53,823 nucleotides of DNA from Symbiobacterium sp. (GTDB lineage: Bacteria; Bacillota; Sulfobacillia; UBA995; UBA9673), in contig DYFB01000082.1 in assembly GCA_020725405.1 (NCBI GenBank), positions 1 through 53,823 of the forward strand. The letters run 5' to 3'. Shown piece after piece: positions 37,645 through 47,092 of this stretch. The position numbers were made by a program, and so were the translations under genes. Each line of letters begins with the position of its first letter. Position 1 is the stretch's first letter. Under the pieces are notes generated by a model. That model did no database searches and was not told the DNA's origin. It saw only the letters and a program-made list of their open reading frames with translations.

Positions 37645-37951
37645 CTTCTGAACCCTCCTTCTCTGCTCTAGAAAGGTTGCCCGAAAGGGCTGGGCGTGGC
37701 GGATGGCGCGCACGGAGCTACGACATTCGCTTCCAGCAGTGCCAATTCCTCCCACACGCCCCAAGAAAGCCTCAGGTCGGGGAATCTCGAGAGGCGGCCG
37801 CGACGCCGGCGGTGGGCTATCGACCGCCCAGGCTGCCGGCCGTCCAGGCTACCGCGGTCGAGCCGAGGCTTCCCTTCCGTTCCCTAGCCGACGGCCTCGA
37901 GGCCCTCGAAGGCCGCGGCGCACTCCGTTCGGGACGCCGGTATCCGACCCA
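37645..37951. other. Intergenic region upstream of the subtilase gene
   Basis: About 307 bases between two minus-strand genes. The part next to the subtilase holds its Shine-Dalgarno (AAGGAGG). The rest has no ORF with coding character, no tandem repeat and no clear terminator. A promoter for the subtilase is expected here, but I cannot place its boxes confidently. Confidence 0.4.
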
Positions 37952-38638
37952 TCAGGGGAAGGGCCGTCCGGCCAGCCAGTGGGAGAGCAGGAACAGTCCG
38001 CTGCCGATGACGACCACGGCGCTCACCTTCTTGACGGCCGGCACGGCCCCGCGGAGGGACTTCGTGACCCAGCCCTTGGAGAGGACGGTCGCGACGGACA
38101 GGGCGGTGACGGCCGCTCCCATCCCGGCGGAGTAGAAGAGGAAGGCCAGCGCGCTGGAGACGAAGCTTCCGGCCAGGGCGGCCCGGGTGACGACCACGAG
38201 GAAGACCGGCAGGGCACAGCCCAGCGAAGTGACGGCGTAGGCCACGCCGTAGAGGTAGATGCCGAAGAGACTGCGGGGCCGCTGCCTCTTTGCGAGTCCG
38301 GACTGAAGACCCGGAAGGTGGAGTCCGAGGAGCGGCCGGTCGGTCCACAGACCCAGGCCGAGGACGACCAGGGCGGCGCCGATGGGGAGGGTCAGCCAGG
38401 GGGCCAGTTCGGTGAGTCTTCCGCCGATCCACGAGGCCGGGAGTCCGGCGACCAGGAAGACCGAGACGAACCCCGCCGTCATGAGGAGCCCGGCGAGGAG
38501 CCCTTCCCGAGCGGTTCCCTGGACGTCCTCCCTGCCCAAGAGGTAAGAGAGGTAGGAGGGAAGCAGGACCACGCCGCAGGGGTTGAGCGCGGCCGCGAAC
38601 CCCGCTCCAAGAGCGAAGCCGACGTCGAGTTCCGCCAT
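37952..38638 (-). CDS. CcdA-like thiol-disulfide transmembrane protein
   Basis: 228 residues with six hydrophobic helices. Cysteines in NPCGVVLLPSYLSYLL (TM1) and TSLGCALPVFLVVV match the redox pair that passes electrons across the membrane in CcdA/DsbD-type proteins. These carry reducing power from cytoplasmic thioredoxin to extracytoplasmic acceptors for cytochrome c maturation or spore-coat/cell-wall thiol proteins. No thioredoxin-like partner or cytochrome biogenesis gene is nearby. ATG 38638 follows GGAAGGGG; the 98-residue upstream extension in the track (to 38932) overlaps the divergent gene and is Arg-rich noise. Confidence 0.9.
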   Translation of the reverse strand: MAELDVGFALGAGFAAALNPCGVVLLPSYLSYLLGREDVQGTAREGLLAGLLMTAGFVSVFLVAGLPASWIGGRLTELAPWLTLPIGAALVVLGLGLWTDRPLLGLHLPGLQSGLAKRQRPRSLFGIYLYGVAYAVTSLGCALPVFLVVVTRAALAGSFVSSALAFLFYSAGMGAAVTALSVATVLSKGWVTKSLRGAVPAVKKVSAVVVIGSGLFLLSHWLAGRPFP

Positions 38639-38768
38639 CCGGGTCCCCTTCCAACGCTGTTTCCACGCGTCGCACGGTCCACGGGCCCTGTGCCGCGACC
38701 CGACGTCTTCCGGCGATGCCCCCGGGACAGTGTTCCCTCGCCACGAGCTCGCCGGACAGACTAAGGCC

Positions 38769-39290
38769 ATGAGCTCCGTGCGCGGTGTCATCTTCGCCCT
38801 CCTCCTTCTCGTCGGAACCCTGGTCCTCCTGGTCGGTCTGCCGCCGGCGTTCAAGGCGCGCCTGGCCGAGCGCCTCGCCCTCCCGGCCCCTCCGGAGGGA
38901 GGCTCCGGAGTGGTCGTTGTCAAGTCCATCAACCAGCTCTACCTTTTCGAGGACGGGCGGGTCGTGCGTCGCTACGACGTTGCCACCGGCCGGGACCGGT
39001 CGTTCACGCCGGAGGGGTCTTTCCGGGTCGTCAGGCGCCTCGAAGAGCCCGGTGACGCCCGGTTCGGCCCGCGGTGGCTGGGTCTTGCCGTACCGCCCTC
39101 CGCGGACCGGCGCGGACCGCCGGGCGACCCGCGGGCCGCCGCGGGGATGAAATACGGTCTCCACGGCACGGACGAGCCCTGGACCATCGGCGGCTACCAC
39201 TCGGCCGGCTGCATCCGGCTCAGGAACGAGGACATCCTGGAGCTGTACGGGGCGGTGGAGGTGGGGACAGTCGTGGAGATCCGGCCCTGA
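38769..39290 (+). CDS. L,D-transpeptidase (YkuD family)
   Basis: 173 residues. An N-terminal membrane helix (residues 6-25) anchors a short extracytoplasmic YkuD domain: VVKSINQLYLFEDGRVVRRYDVATGRD, then the catalytic region YGLHGTDEPWTIGGYHSAGCIRLRNEDI with His132 and nucleophile Cys148. Such enzymes make 3-3 cross-links in peptidoglycan or attach proteins to it, and several act on spore cortex or coat. No LysM domain is present. ATG 38769 has only a weak Shine-Dalgarno (AAGG), but the anchor starts correctly. It is divergent from ccdA and 28 nt from the convergent GNAT gene. Confidence 0.92.
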   Translation: MSSVRGVIFALLLLVGTLVLLVGLPPAFKARLAERLALPAPPEGGSGVVVVKSINQLYLFEDGRVVRRYDVATGRDRSFTPEGSFRVVRRLEEPGDARFGPRWLGLAVPPSADRRGPPGDPRAAAGMKYGLHGTDEPWTIGGYHSAGCIRLRNEDILELYGAVEVGTVVEIRP

Positions 39291-39318
39291 CCGGCGGCCG
39301 GAGGTGCCTGCCGGGGGT

Positions 39319-40035
39319 TCAGGTCGCCCGGAGCTTCTTCTGCATGACGATCCAGCGCCGCCGCCCGTCCGGCATCTCCCCAACGGGGAGGAAGCCGATT
39401 GCCCGGTAAAGGCGCATGGCCGGAAGGTTGTCCTGGAGGACCTCCAGCTTGACCGTGGCCACCTTCCGACGGCGAAGGTAGTCGAGACCGTGCGCCAGGA
39501 GAAGCTTGCCGAGACCCCGACCCTGATAGGCGGGGGCCACGGCCAGGGACAGCACCTGCGCGGCCGAGCGGTGGGCCGGCCGGAACGTGGCGACGAAAGC
39601 CAGCTTCTGGGCGAGAAGGCGCGGCACGGCCTCGAAGCCCACACCGTAGCGCCCCGTCAGGAACCGGAACAACCAGGGGATCCAGGCTCCGGTCAGGGCG
39701 GCGGTTGACCAGAGCCGGGGCATGTGGCGGGTCACGATGGCGTAACCGGCGAGAGGAGGGTCGTCGTCGCCCCTGTCGGGCCTGGCCGTGTGGACCGCCT
39801 CCGGCTCGACACGGATAACGAACGAGAAGAAGTCGGCCATGGCGTCGGGCCGGGGCCGTCGCCGGCCGAAGATCCTCCTCACCGAGTCCGGGAAACACTC
39901 GAGGAAGAGCTCAGCCATCGCTCCGGCGTCGGCCGGCTGTCCCTGGGCCAGGATGAACCCGCGCGCGGCGGCGCTCTCCGGCGTCACGCGGCTCCGGCAC
40001 CTCCCGTCCCGGCTACCTGTCCCGAGGTCATTCAC
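39319..40035 (-). CDS. GNAT family N-acetyltransferase
   Basis: 238 residues with the acetyl-CoA binding motif AAQVLSLAVAPAYQGRGLGKLLLAHGLDYL and a C-terminal VKLEVLQDNLPAMRLYRAIGFLPVGEMP strand pair typical of GNAT enzymes. The N-terminal half (about 130 residues) has an aromatic-rich segment (TGAWIPWLFRFLTGRYGVGFEAV). The substrate is unknown. GTG 40035 overlaps the upstream deacetylase stop by 8 nt and has GGGGAG at the right distance, so the two genes are probably co-translated; GTG 39987 is an alternative start. Confidence 0.85.
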   Translation of the reverse strand: MNDLGTGSRDGRCRSRVTPESAAARGFILAQGQPADAGAMAELFLECFPDSVRRIFGRRRPRPDAMADFFSFVIRVEPEAVHTARPDRGDDDPPLAGYAIVTRHMPRLWSTAALTGAWIPWLFRFLTGRYGVGFEAVPRLLAQKLAFVATFRPAHRSAAQVLSLAVAPAYQGRGLGKLLLAHGLDYLRRRKVATVKLEVLQDNLPAMRLYRAIGFLPVGEMPDGRRRWIVMQKKLRAT

Positions 40036-41386
40036 GGTCGTCTCCCCACCCGGCCGGGACCATCTCGAGACCGTCGCCTTGTCCAGTGAGGCCGGAGATG
40101 ATCATCAGCTCGCTGACCGTGACGAACTTGAAGCCCCTGGCATCGAGTTCATCCAGGAGGACGGGCAGGCCTTCGACGACATTCTGCCGCCAGCCTCCGG
40201 TGGTCCGGATGAGGTTTCCCCCGTCGTGGAAGAGGAGAACGTCGCCGCCCCGGACGTTCTGGAGGAGACCCCGGACCATCTCGTCCGGTCTGAGTTCCAG
40301 CCAGTCCCGCGAGCTGCGGGTCCACAAGGCGACGGTCACCCGGTGCTCCCGGGCCAGCTCAAGGATGTACCGGTTGTAGAGCCCGCGGGGCGGCCGGAAG
40401 AGACGGGGTTCGACCCCGGTCACGGCCTTGAGAGCCTCCTGGGCCCGCAGGAACTCGGCGCAGGTTCCGGCGCGTCCGAGCGACACGAGGTTACGGTGAC
40501 TGTAGGTGTGGTTGCCGACCTCGTGACCTTCCTCGACCACGCGCCGGGCGAGCTCCCAGTGATCCTCCGCGTGGCTTCCGACCATGAAGAAGGTTGCCTT
40601 CACACCCCGCTGACGAAGGATGTCCAGCACGGCGGGGGTGACATTCGGGTCCGGCCCGTCGTCGAAGGTCACGGCGATGAAGGGCAGGTGCGGGTTCCCG
40701 CCGCGGAAGAGGTACAGGCCCATCCCGAAGCCTCGGTAGACGTAGCGGTTAAAGAAGAAGAGGGAAAGGGCGAGGGCGACCGCGAGCGCCGCGGCCAGCC
40801 GGAGAGCCAGCGTCCGCCAGGTGGGGCTCGACTGCCGCTTCCGGCGGGTGACGACGCCGAAGAGAACGGGCAGCTCGTCCGCGTAGTCGAACGTGAGAAC
40901 GATGGCGAACAGGCCCCCAAGGACGGTGGCGAGGTCGCTCTGGTAGGCGGCGCCGGCGAGCGAGGGGGTGGCCAGGCCGACCAGAAGGGTCGCCAGACCG
41001 TCACTCCGCCGCGTCATGAGATAGAGTGCCAGCCAGAGGGCTGAACCATAGACAAGGAGCCAGGGCGCCGCAGCCGCCGCCACGCCCGTGACCGCGGGAA
41101 GGGTCCGGTGGGGCCTCAGGTGAAGGGGCGGCCTCAGGGGCTGGAAGGCGAACCCGACGATGAAGCCGGCGCTGGCGGCCGCCACCGAGACGCTGGTGTC
41201 GTGGACCAGTCTCGCGGCTACCGGTGCGGCGGCCGCGAGCAAGAAGGAGAGGGCGAAGCCGACGTCGACGGGGCCGAGCCGGCCTCCCGGCCCGAAACCT
41301 CCGCGGAGCCGCCTGCACAGGCCCTGAGCGGGGATGAGTCCCAGAACCAGGCCGATGGACGCGGAAAGGTAGAGGGACGACAGCAA
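40028..41386 (-). CDS. Polytopic membrane protein with C-terminal NodB polysaccharide deacetylase domain
   Basis: 452 residues. The first 225 residues are about seven hydrophobic segments. The very N-terminus (LYLSASIGLVLGLIPAQGLCRRL) is faintly reminiscent of PlsY-type acyltransferases, but the family is unclear. The C-terminal NodB domain has AVTFDDGPDPNVTPAVLDIL (catalytic/metal Asp pair), VGNHTYSHRNL (metal His pair), RLFRPPRGLYN and GDVLLFHDGG, matching active peptidoglycan or chitin deacetylases. It probably deacetylates wall glycans at the outer membrane face. The TTG start follows GGGAG by 9 nt. It is the first gene of an operon with the GNAT. Confidence 0.88.
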   Translation of the reverse strand: MLSSLYLSASIGLVLGLIPAQGLCRRLRGGFGPGGRLGPVDVGFALSFLLAAAAPVAARLVHDTSVSVAAASAGFIVGFAFQPLRPPLHLRPHRTLPAVTGVAAAAAPWLLVYGSALWLALYLMTRRSDGLATLLVGLATPSLAGAAYQSDLATVLGGLFAIVLTFDYADELPVLFGVVTRRKRQSSPTWRTLALRLAAALAVALALSLFFFNRYVYRGFGMGLYLFRGGNPHLPFIAVTFDDGPDPNVTPAVLDILRQRGVKATFFMVGSHAEDHWELARRVVEEGHEVGNHTYSHRNLVSLGRAGTCAEFLRAQEALKAVTGVEPRLFRPPRGLYNRYILELAREHRVTVALWTRSSRDWLELRPDEMVRGLLQNVRGGDVLLFHDGGNLIRTTGGWRQNVVEGLPVLLDELDARGFKFVTVSELMIISGLTGQGDGLEMVPAGWGDDRE

Positions 41387-41433
41387 GGAAAAAAACTCCC
41401 GTCAGCCCGGTGTTCGCACCGCGCAGCCCCTCA

Positions 41434-41442
41434 AGTATAACA
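41434..41442 (-). promoter_or_regulatory. Extended -10 promoter for the NodB-GNAT operon
   Basis: On the minus strand the sequence is TGTTATACT, an extended -10 (TG-N-TATACT), about 47 bp upstream of the TTG start. No good -35 box is present at 17 bp, which fits an extended -10 promoter. It is a rare AT-rich patch in this segment. Confidence 0.5.
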
Positions 41443-41495
41443 TGACCCCGGGCCGGAGGGTTGACCCGGGCCGGAGCGAACGCATCTCCTTCCCG

Positions 41496-42671
41496 TCAAG
41501 GGCCGATCCACCGGTTGAGGTAGTCCGAGAAGGCCGGATGTTCGCCGCCGATCGCCGTGACTACGATCTCTTCGCAAATCCGCAGGCCTTCGTCGCCGTT
41601 GGTCAGAATGACAACGCCGAGACCCCGGTCCGGGTCGGCCAAGACGAAGTTCCGGTAGCCGTCCTTCCAACCCCACTGCCAGAAGCTGCGGCCGGTCTCC
41701 CCGTGCTCAAGGCCCCAGCCGAGGCCCCAAGAGAGAGACCCCTCGACAACCGTGACCTGGGGCCTCAGCATCTCCTCGACAGTGGCTCGACTCAGCCTCG
41801 CGGCGTCGCCCTCGCCCGCCCCGATGATCTCGGTGATAAAGCGGGCGAAGTCCGGGGCGGTGGTGTAGACCCCGTAGGCCGCGTTGGCCTGTGAGGGTCG
41901 GTAGAGGGGCACCTCGCTCCCGTCGTTGTGCCCTCGGGCGACCCGGTCCTCGTAGTCGGCGGTCCAGACGAAGCTGGTCGAGGCCAGGCCGAGCGGGGAG
42001 AACAGGTTCTCCTCCATGTACTCGGCCAGCGGCTTCCCGGAGACGTGCTCCATGACCCACTGGAGGTAGCGGAAGGCGTCGTTGGAGTAGGCGAAGACCG
42101 TCCCCGGACGGTAGACGACCAGGCCCCTGTCCGCGCTCAGCGCCGAGAAGCCGCTCGTGTGGGAGAGGACCATCCGGAGGGTGATCTCCTGGATGCGGCT
42201 GCCCGGAAGATAGGGCTCCGGAACGTAGTCGGCGAGGGGGCGGTCGAGCTCGAGCGCGCCTGTCTCGACCATCTTCAGGGCCGCGTAGGCCACGAGGTTC
42301 TTGGACAGCGACGCGCCGCGGAAGACGGTTTGCGGCGTTACCGGCTCCCGGGTCTGGAGGCTCCGGACCCCGAAGCCCTTGACCCAGACCACTTCCCCTC
42401 CGGCGATGAGGGCGACGGCCAGCCCCGGGACCTTGGCGCGCTCCATGGCCGCCGAGATGACCTGCTCGAGCCGGGCGACGACGGTCTCGAGAGCGACGCC
42501 GCCGATGGTGGGCGGAGTCGGTACGGTTTCGGCGTCGGGGTCGACGGCTAGAGGCCGGTGGCAGCCGGCGGCGGGCCCGCCGAGAGCGAGGACCACGCCG
42601 AGGGCGATGGTGCCGGCGAGGGGTAGGAGGCGCGGCCTTGGGGCGGGGCGCCTCTTACGACTGTCACCCAG
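41496..42671 (-). CDS. Beta-lactamase-fold serine hydrolase, probable lipoprotein (class C / PBP-like)
   Basis: The conserved core shows GASLSKNLVAYAALKM (Ser-x-x-Lys nucleophile motif), VLSHTSGFSALS, FAYSNDAFRYLQWVMEHVSGKP (Tyr-x-Asn) and a C-terminal WGLGWGLEHGETGRSFWQWGWKDGYRN. It acts as a penicillin-binding protein, D-aminopeptidase or esterase. The ORF-track start (GTG 42596) lies inside the signal peptide. Reading further upstream in frame gives GDSRKRRPAPRPRLLPLAGTIALGVVLALGGPAAGC, a basic n-region and a lipobox ending in Cys. The only plausible start is CTG 42671, with GGAAGGAG 10 nt before it. The fold is certain and the start is inferred. Confidence 0.85.
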   Translation of the reverse strand: MGDSRKRRPAPRPRLLPLAGTIALGVVLALGGPAAGCHRPLAVDPDAETVPTPPTIGGVALETVVARLEQVISAAMERAKVPGLAVALIAGGEVVWVKGFGVRSLQTREPVTPQTVFRGASLSKNLVAYAALKMVETGALELDRPLADYVPEPYLPGSRIQEITLRMVLSHTSGFSALSADRGLVVYRPGTVFAYSNDAFRYLQWVMEHVSGKPLAEYMEENLFSPLGLASTSFVWTADYEDRVARGHNDGSEVPLYRPSQANAAYGVYTTAPDFARFITEIIGAGEGDAARLSRATVEEMLRPQVTVVEGSLSWGLGWGLEHGETGRSFWQWGWKDGYRNFVLADPDRGLGVVILTNGDEGLRICEEIVVTAIGGEHPAFSDYLNRWIGP

Positions 42672-42834
42672 GGGTGCGTCACTCCTTCCGGGGCCGCCGC
42701 GCCGGGGCGCGCTCCGGGACCTGCGGTCGGCCGGCGGTCACAGAGCAGAGCTTCGTTCTTAAGCCCCTGTCAGGGACTTCTGGCGCAGGGAGGCCATTCC
42801 TCCTCTCATCAGTAGCCTCGGGTCCGCGCCTTCC

Positions 42835-42863
42835 TTGACAAGCCCCGGCCCGGCCGGTACACT
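42835..42863 (+). promoter_or_regulatory. Sigma-A promoter of the pyr operon
   Basis: TTGACA (42835-42840), a 17-bp spacer and TACACT (42858-42863) form a near-ideal sigma-A promoter. Transcription would start near 42870, which gives a leader of about 190 nt before pyrR that contains a PyrR site and an intrinsic terminator. Confidence 0.82.
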
Positions 42864-42903
42864 GTTCCCAGCGTGGCGGCCTAGCGGCTGTGTGGTGGAA
42901 CCC

Positions 42904-42933
42904 TTTAAACCGGCCCGGTGAGGCGGTAAGGAG
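42904..42933 (+). promoter_or_regulatory. PyrR-binding attenuator element in the pyr leader
   Basis: TTTAAACCGGCCCGGTGAGGCGGTAAGGAG contains the conserved GGTGAGGC...GGTAAGG core of PyrR RNA-binding loops. Bound PyrR-UMP is known in B. subtilis to block the antiterminator and so favour the downstream terminator. The terminator is present about 65 nt further on. Confidence 0.8.
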
Positions 42934-42956
42934 ACGAGCCCGATGTCCTGCGCTGA

Positions 42957-43613
<657 letters not shown>

Positions 43614-43639
43614 GGGAGAAGACGACTATCATGACGCCC

Positions 43640-43675
43640 TTTAAGGACCGGTCCGGTGAGGCCGGTAAGGGACCG
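43640..43675 (+). promoter_or_regulatory. Second PyrR-binding attenuator element between pyrR and pyrB
   Basis: TTTAAGGACCGGTCCGGTGAGGCCGGTAAGGGACCGG repeats the core CCGGTGAGGCCGGTAAGG seen in the leader. A terminator-like hairpin follows 13 nt later. B. subtilis also has PyrR attenuators between genes of this operon. Confidence 0.82.
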
Positions 43676-43687
43676 GAGGTTTCGCGG

Positions 43688-43725
43688 GACTCCGCGGCCG
43701 CGCGCGGCGGCCGGCGGAGTCTTCT
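43688..43725 (+). terminator. Terminator hairpin of the second PyrR attenuator
   Basis: GACTCCGC (43688-43695) pairs with GCGGAGTC (43714-43721). Additional GGCCG/CGGCC pairing inside gives a long GC stem, followed by TTCT. The T-tract is weaker than in the first attenuator. Confidence 0.65.
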
Positions 43726-43842
43726 CAGCACTGCGGAGACACTTGCAGGCATACCCCCGGGGGTAAGGTCGCTCGGATATCTGTTCCGATCGTCGGCGGA
43801 GTGGCCGGGGGAAGGGCTGACGAGGAGTTGGGGGTTGATGGC

Positions 43843-44805
43843 TTGCCGCTGAACCGCAAGGACGTGCTGACTCTCGAGGATATGTCGGTCGAGGAGATGA
43901 CGCTCATCCTGGATACGGCCGACTCCCTCAAGGAGATTCTCGGCCGGGACATCAAGAAGGTTCCGACCCTCCGGGGCCGCTCGGTCATGACCCTATTCTA
44001 CGAGCCGAGCACCCGGACCAGGACATCGTTTGAGATGGCCGGGAAGTACATGAGCGCCGACACGGCCAACATCGCCACGACGACCTCGGCCGTGGTCAAG
44101 GGGGAGACCCTGAAGGACACAGCCTGGACGGTCGAGGCGATGGGCATCGACTGCATCGTCATGCGTCACCCCATCGCCGGCGCCCCGCACTTCCTCGCCC
44201 GCATCTGTCAGGCGTCGATAATCAACGCCGGCGACGGGATGCACGAGCACCCCACCCAGGGGCTCCTGGACATGTTCAGCATCAGGGAGAGGAAGGGGAC
44301 CCTCAGGGCCCTGAAGGTGGCCATCGTCGGCGACATCCTGCACAGCCGGGTCGCCCGCTCGAACATCTGGGGCCTGACGAAGATGGGGGCCGACGTCTGG
44401 GTGACCGGCCCGTCGACCCTGATGCCGCCCGGAATCGAGAGGACCGGCGTGAGGACGACCTTCCGGGTCGAAGAGGCCATCGAGGGAGCCGATGTGGTGA
44501 TGGTCCTCCGCCTGCAGCTCGAGCGGCAGAAGAAGGGCCTCTTTCCGAGCATCCGCGAGTACTCGCGTCTCTTCGGGGTCACCCGCGAGCGCCTCGCCCT
44601 GGCCAAACAGGACTTCATCCTGATGCACCCCGGACCGATGAACCGTGGAGTCGAGATAGCCTCGGACGTCGCTGACTCGGAGTACTCGCTAATCACCGAC
44701 CAGGTCACGAACGGGGTGGCCGTGAGAATGGCTGTCCTCTACCTGCTCCTGGGGGGCGGGCCCGAGGGGTCGGCCCAGGCTGAAGGAGGAGGTGAGAAGC
44801 GGTGA
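43843..44805 (+). CDS. pyrB: Aspartate carbamoyltransferase catalytic subunit
   Basis: 320 residues. It condenses carbamoyl phosphate and aspartate, the committed step of pyrimidine synthesis. Motifs: the carbamoyl-phosphate site [45 protein letters not shown], and [17 protein letters not shown]. The most likely start is TTG 43843 ([15 protein letters not shown]), matching the family N-terminus with a G-run about 10 nt upstream; the track start at 43801 adds 14 odd residues. The stop overlaps pyrC (GTGA). There is no regulatory pyrI, as expected in this phylum. Confidence 0.95.
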   Translation: MPLNRKDVLTLEDMSVEEMTLILDTADSLKEILGRDIKKVPTLRGRSVMTLFYEPSTRTRTSFEMAGKYMSADTANIATTTSAVVKGETLKDTAWTVEAMGIDCIVMRHPIAGAPHFLARICQASIINAGDGMHEHPTQGLLDMFSIRERKGTLRALKVAIVGDILHSRVARSNIWGLTKMGADVWVTGPSTLMPPGIERTGVRTTFRVEEAIEGADVVMVLRLQLERQKKGLFPSIREYSRLFGVTRERLALAKQDFILMHPGPMNRGVEIASDVADSEYSLITDQVTNGVAVRMAVLYLLLGGGPEGSAQAEGGGEKR

Positions 44806-46136
44806 AGCCGAAGCTGGTCGTAAAGAACGGGCTGGTCGCCGACCCCCTTGCCGGCAAGAGCAAGGTCCAGGACATCGTCGTCGAGAACGGCCGTATCGCG
44901 GCCGTGGCCCCGGGGTTGGGCGAAGGCGACCCCGGAGGGCGCGGTCAGGAGCCCGGGCCGGACCTCATCGTCATCGACGCCTCGGGGAAGGTGGTCCTTC
45001 CCGGGCTCATCGACGCTCACACCCATCTTCGCGAGCCGGGTCAGGAGCACAAGGAGGACATCGCCTCGGGCACGGCGGCGGCCGCCGTCGGCGGCTTCAC
45101 CACCGTCGCGGCCATGCCCAACACCGACCCGGTCATCGACACCCGGGCCGGCGTGGAGTTCGTCCTGAAGCGGGCCGCCGAGGCGGGCCGGGTGAACGTT
45201 CTGCCGCTCGGAGCGGTGACCAAGGGACAGAAGGGCGCCGAGCTCGCCGAGATGGGCGACATGGCCGAGGCCGGGGCCGTGGCCTTCTCGGACGACGGGC
45301 GGCCCGTGACCGGCTCGGAGCTCATGCGCTGCGCCCTGGAGTACGTGAAGATGCTCGGCCGCCCCATCATCAGCCACTGCGAGGACGTCGACCTCGTCAA
45401 CGAGGGGGTCATGCACCAGGGCTACTGGTCCACGGTTCTCGGCCTGCGGGGCGTCCCGGCCGCGGCCGAGGAGGTCGCGGTGGCCCGCGACGTCATCCTG
45501 GCCGGGCTCACCGGCTCCCGCCTGCATCTCACCCATCTCTCGACGGCGGGGTCCATGGCCCTCCTGCGCTGGGCCAAGGACAGGGGCTTCCCGGTCACGG
45601 CCGACGTCACGCCCCACCACCTGGCCCTGACCGACGAGGCCGTTCGGACCCTGGACTACGACACCGACACTAAGGTGAACCCGCCCCTCCGCGCTTCGGA
45701 GGACGTGGAGGCCCTCCGGGAGGCGGTGAGGAGCGGGCTCGTCGACCTCATCGCCACCGATCACGCCCCGCACCACTTCGACGACAAGGACGTGGAGTAC
45801 AACTACGCCGCGTCGGGCATCTCCGGTCTCGAGACGGCCGTCGCCGTTGTCGTGACCTGTCTCGTCCGCGAGGGCTTCCTTGACTGGGTGGGCTTGGCCA
45901 GGATGATGAGCCTGGCCCCGGCCCGCCTATTCGGCCTGGAAAGCAAGGGAACCCTGAAGGTCGGCGCTGACGCCGACCTCACCATCATTGACCCGGAGGC
46001 CGAGTGGACGGTGGACCCGGCCGCCTTCGCCAGCAAGGGACGGAACACTCCCTTCAAGGGTATGAGGCTCCGGGGTCGCGTCACGGAGACCATCGTGGGC
46101 GGACGGGTCGTGCTCCTGGGCGGGAAGCTGGTATAG
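44802..46136 (+). CDS. pyrC: Dihydroorotase (class I)
   Basis: 444 residues, an amidohydrolase that cyclises carbamoyl-aspartate to dihydroorotate. The N-terminal metal motif is [17 protein letters not shown]. Further ligands lie in the ISHCED and THLST segments, and the C-terminal catalytic region is [16 protein letters not shown] 14-residue Gly-rich insertion is present near residues 41-52 ([13 protein letters not shown]), in the first beta-sandwich. GTG 44802 overlaps the pyrB stop, with AAGGAGGAGG upstream, so translation is coupled. In Bacillus this gene is followed by carAB; here it is followed by pyrK after 2 nt. Confidence 0.96.
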   Translation: MKPKLVVKNGLVADPLAGKSKVQDIVVENGRIAAVAPGLGEGDPGGRGQEPGPDLIVIDASGKVVLPGLIDAHTHLREPGQEHKEDIASGTAAAAVGGFTTVAAMPNTDPVIDTRAGVEFVLKRAAEAGRVNVLPLGAVTKGQKGAELAEMGDMAEAGAVAFSDDGRPVTGSELMRCALEYVKMLGRPIISHCEDVDLVNEGVMHQGYWSTVLGLRGVPAAAEEVAVARDVILAGLTGSRLHLTHLSTAGSMALLRWAKDRGFPVTADVTPHHLALTDEAVRTLDYDTDTKVNPPLRASEDVEALREAVRSGLVDLIATDHAPHHFDDKDVEYNYAASGISGLETAVAVVVTCLVREGFLDWVGLARMMSLAPARLFGLESKGTLKVGADADLTIIDPEAEWTVDPAAFASKGRNTPFKGMRLRGRVTETIVGGRVVLLGGKLV

Positions 46137-46138
46137 CG

Positions 46139-47092
46139 ATGGGAGCGGCGACGGGGGGCCCGGTCCGGCCCACGCCTGTCTGGCACGGGTCGGCCGGGGT
46201 TCTGACGAGCGAGAGTCTCGGAGAGACCGGAGGCGGGAGGGGCGGGCCGGGCTCTTTCCGGCGGCTGACCCTCCGCGCCCCGGAGGTCGCCCAGGCGGCG
46301 CGACCGGGCCAGTTCGTCCATGTCCTCTGCCCGCCCGGGCCGGACCCGGGTCGGGCCTTCCTGCGGCGGCCGCTCAGCCTCCACGACGCCGACCCGGCGG
46401 CGGAGACGATCCGCCTCGTCTTCAGGGTCGTGGGCCCTGGAACCCGGGCCCTTGCCGCCCTTCGATCAGGTGACGAGCTGGACCTCATCGGTCCCCTCGG
46501 GAACGGTGTCTTCCCGGTCCTCGGCGACCGGCCGGCCATCCTCGCCGGGGGGGGGATGGGTCTTGTCCCTTTGCTCCTGCTGGCCAAACGCCTCGTCCGT
46601 GAGATGGACCGGCGGGCCGTACCGGCGCCGCTGACCCTCCTGGCCGGCGTTTCCGGGTCGGCCGAGCTCGCCCTGGTGGAGCTGTTTGAGGTTCTGGAAG
46701 GCCAGGCCGAGATGGCGGTCGCCTCCGAGGAGGGAGCCCCCGGGACGGTGCGGGGCCTGGTGACCGATCTCCTCGAAACGGCCTTGAGGCGAGCGGCCCT
46801 GAGGTGGGCCCGCCGCCCGGCCGTCTACGCCTGCGGACCGCGACCGATGCTGGCCGCCGTTCAGCGCCTGGTCGAGAAGGCCGGAGTCCCGGCCTGGCTT
46901 TCGGTCGAAGAGCGGATGGCCTGCGGGGTGGGGGCCTGCCGCGGCTGCGCCGTTCCGGTGAGGGGTCCGGCCCGCTACCGCCTGGCCTGCCTCGACGGCC
47001 CGGTCTTCGGGGCGGAAGAGCTCGACTTCGCCGAGACCCCGCCCGGGGAAGCGGAAAAGACTCCGACCGGGTCGGGAGGTGAACGCTCGTGA
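46139..47092 (+). CDS. pyrK: Dihydroorotate dehydrogenase electron-transfer subunit
   Basis: 317 residues. This is the FAD and [2Fe-2S] protein that passes electrons from PyrD to NAD+. It shows the FAD region RRPLSLHDAD, the NAD(H)-binding ILAGGGMGLVPLLLLAK, and the four cluster cysteines in RMACGVGACRGCAVPVRG...RLACLDG. It is longer than most PyrK (about 260 aa) because of an N-terminal Gly-rich stretch and a C-terminal tail. ATG 46139 starts 2 nt after the pyrC stop; the track start at 46004 overlaps pyrC. The stop overlaps pyrD (GTGA). Confidence 0.95.
   Translation: MGAATGGPVRPTPVWHGSAGVLTSESLGETGGGRGGPGSFRRLTLRAPEVAQAARPGQFVHVLCPPGPDPGRAFLRRPLSLHDADPAAETIRLVFRVVGPGTRALAALRSGDELDLIGPLGNGVFPVLGDRPAILAGGGMGLVPLLLLAKRLVREMDRRAVPAPLTLLAGVSGSAELALVELFEVLEGQAEMAVASEEGAPGTVRGLVTDLLETALRRAALRWARRPAVYACGPRPMLAAVQRLVEKAGVPAWLSVEERMACGVGACRGCAVPVRGPARYRLACLDGPVFGAEELDFAETPPGEAEKTPTGSGGERS

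Noticed and set aside
37884-39644. 586-aa minus-strand ORF over ccdA, the L,D-transpeptidase and GNAT region
   Set aside because: It covers three recognisable genes in other frames or strands and translates to Arg/Pro/Gly-rich sequence with no motif.
43631-43852. 73-aa ORF between pyrR and pyrB
   Set aside because: It overlaps the second PyrR attenuator element and its terminator, has no good Shine-Dalgarno and no homology.
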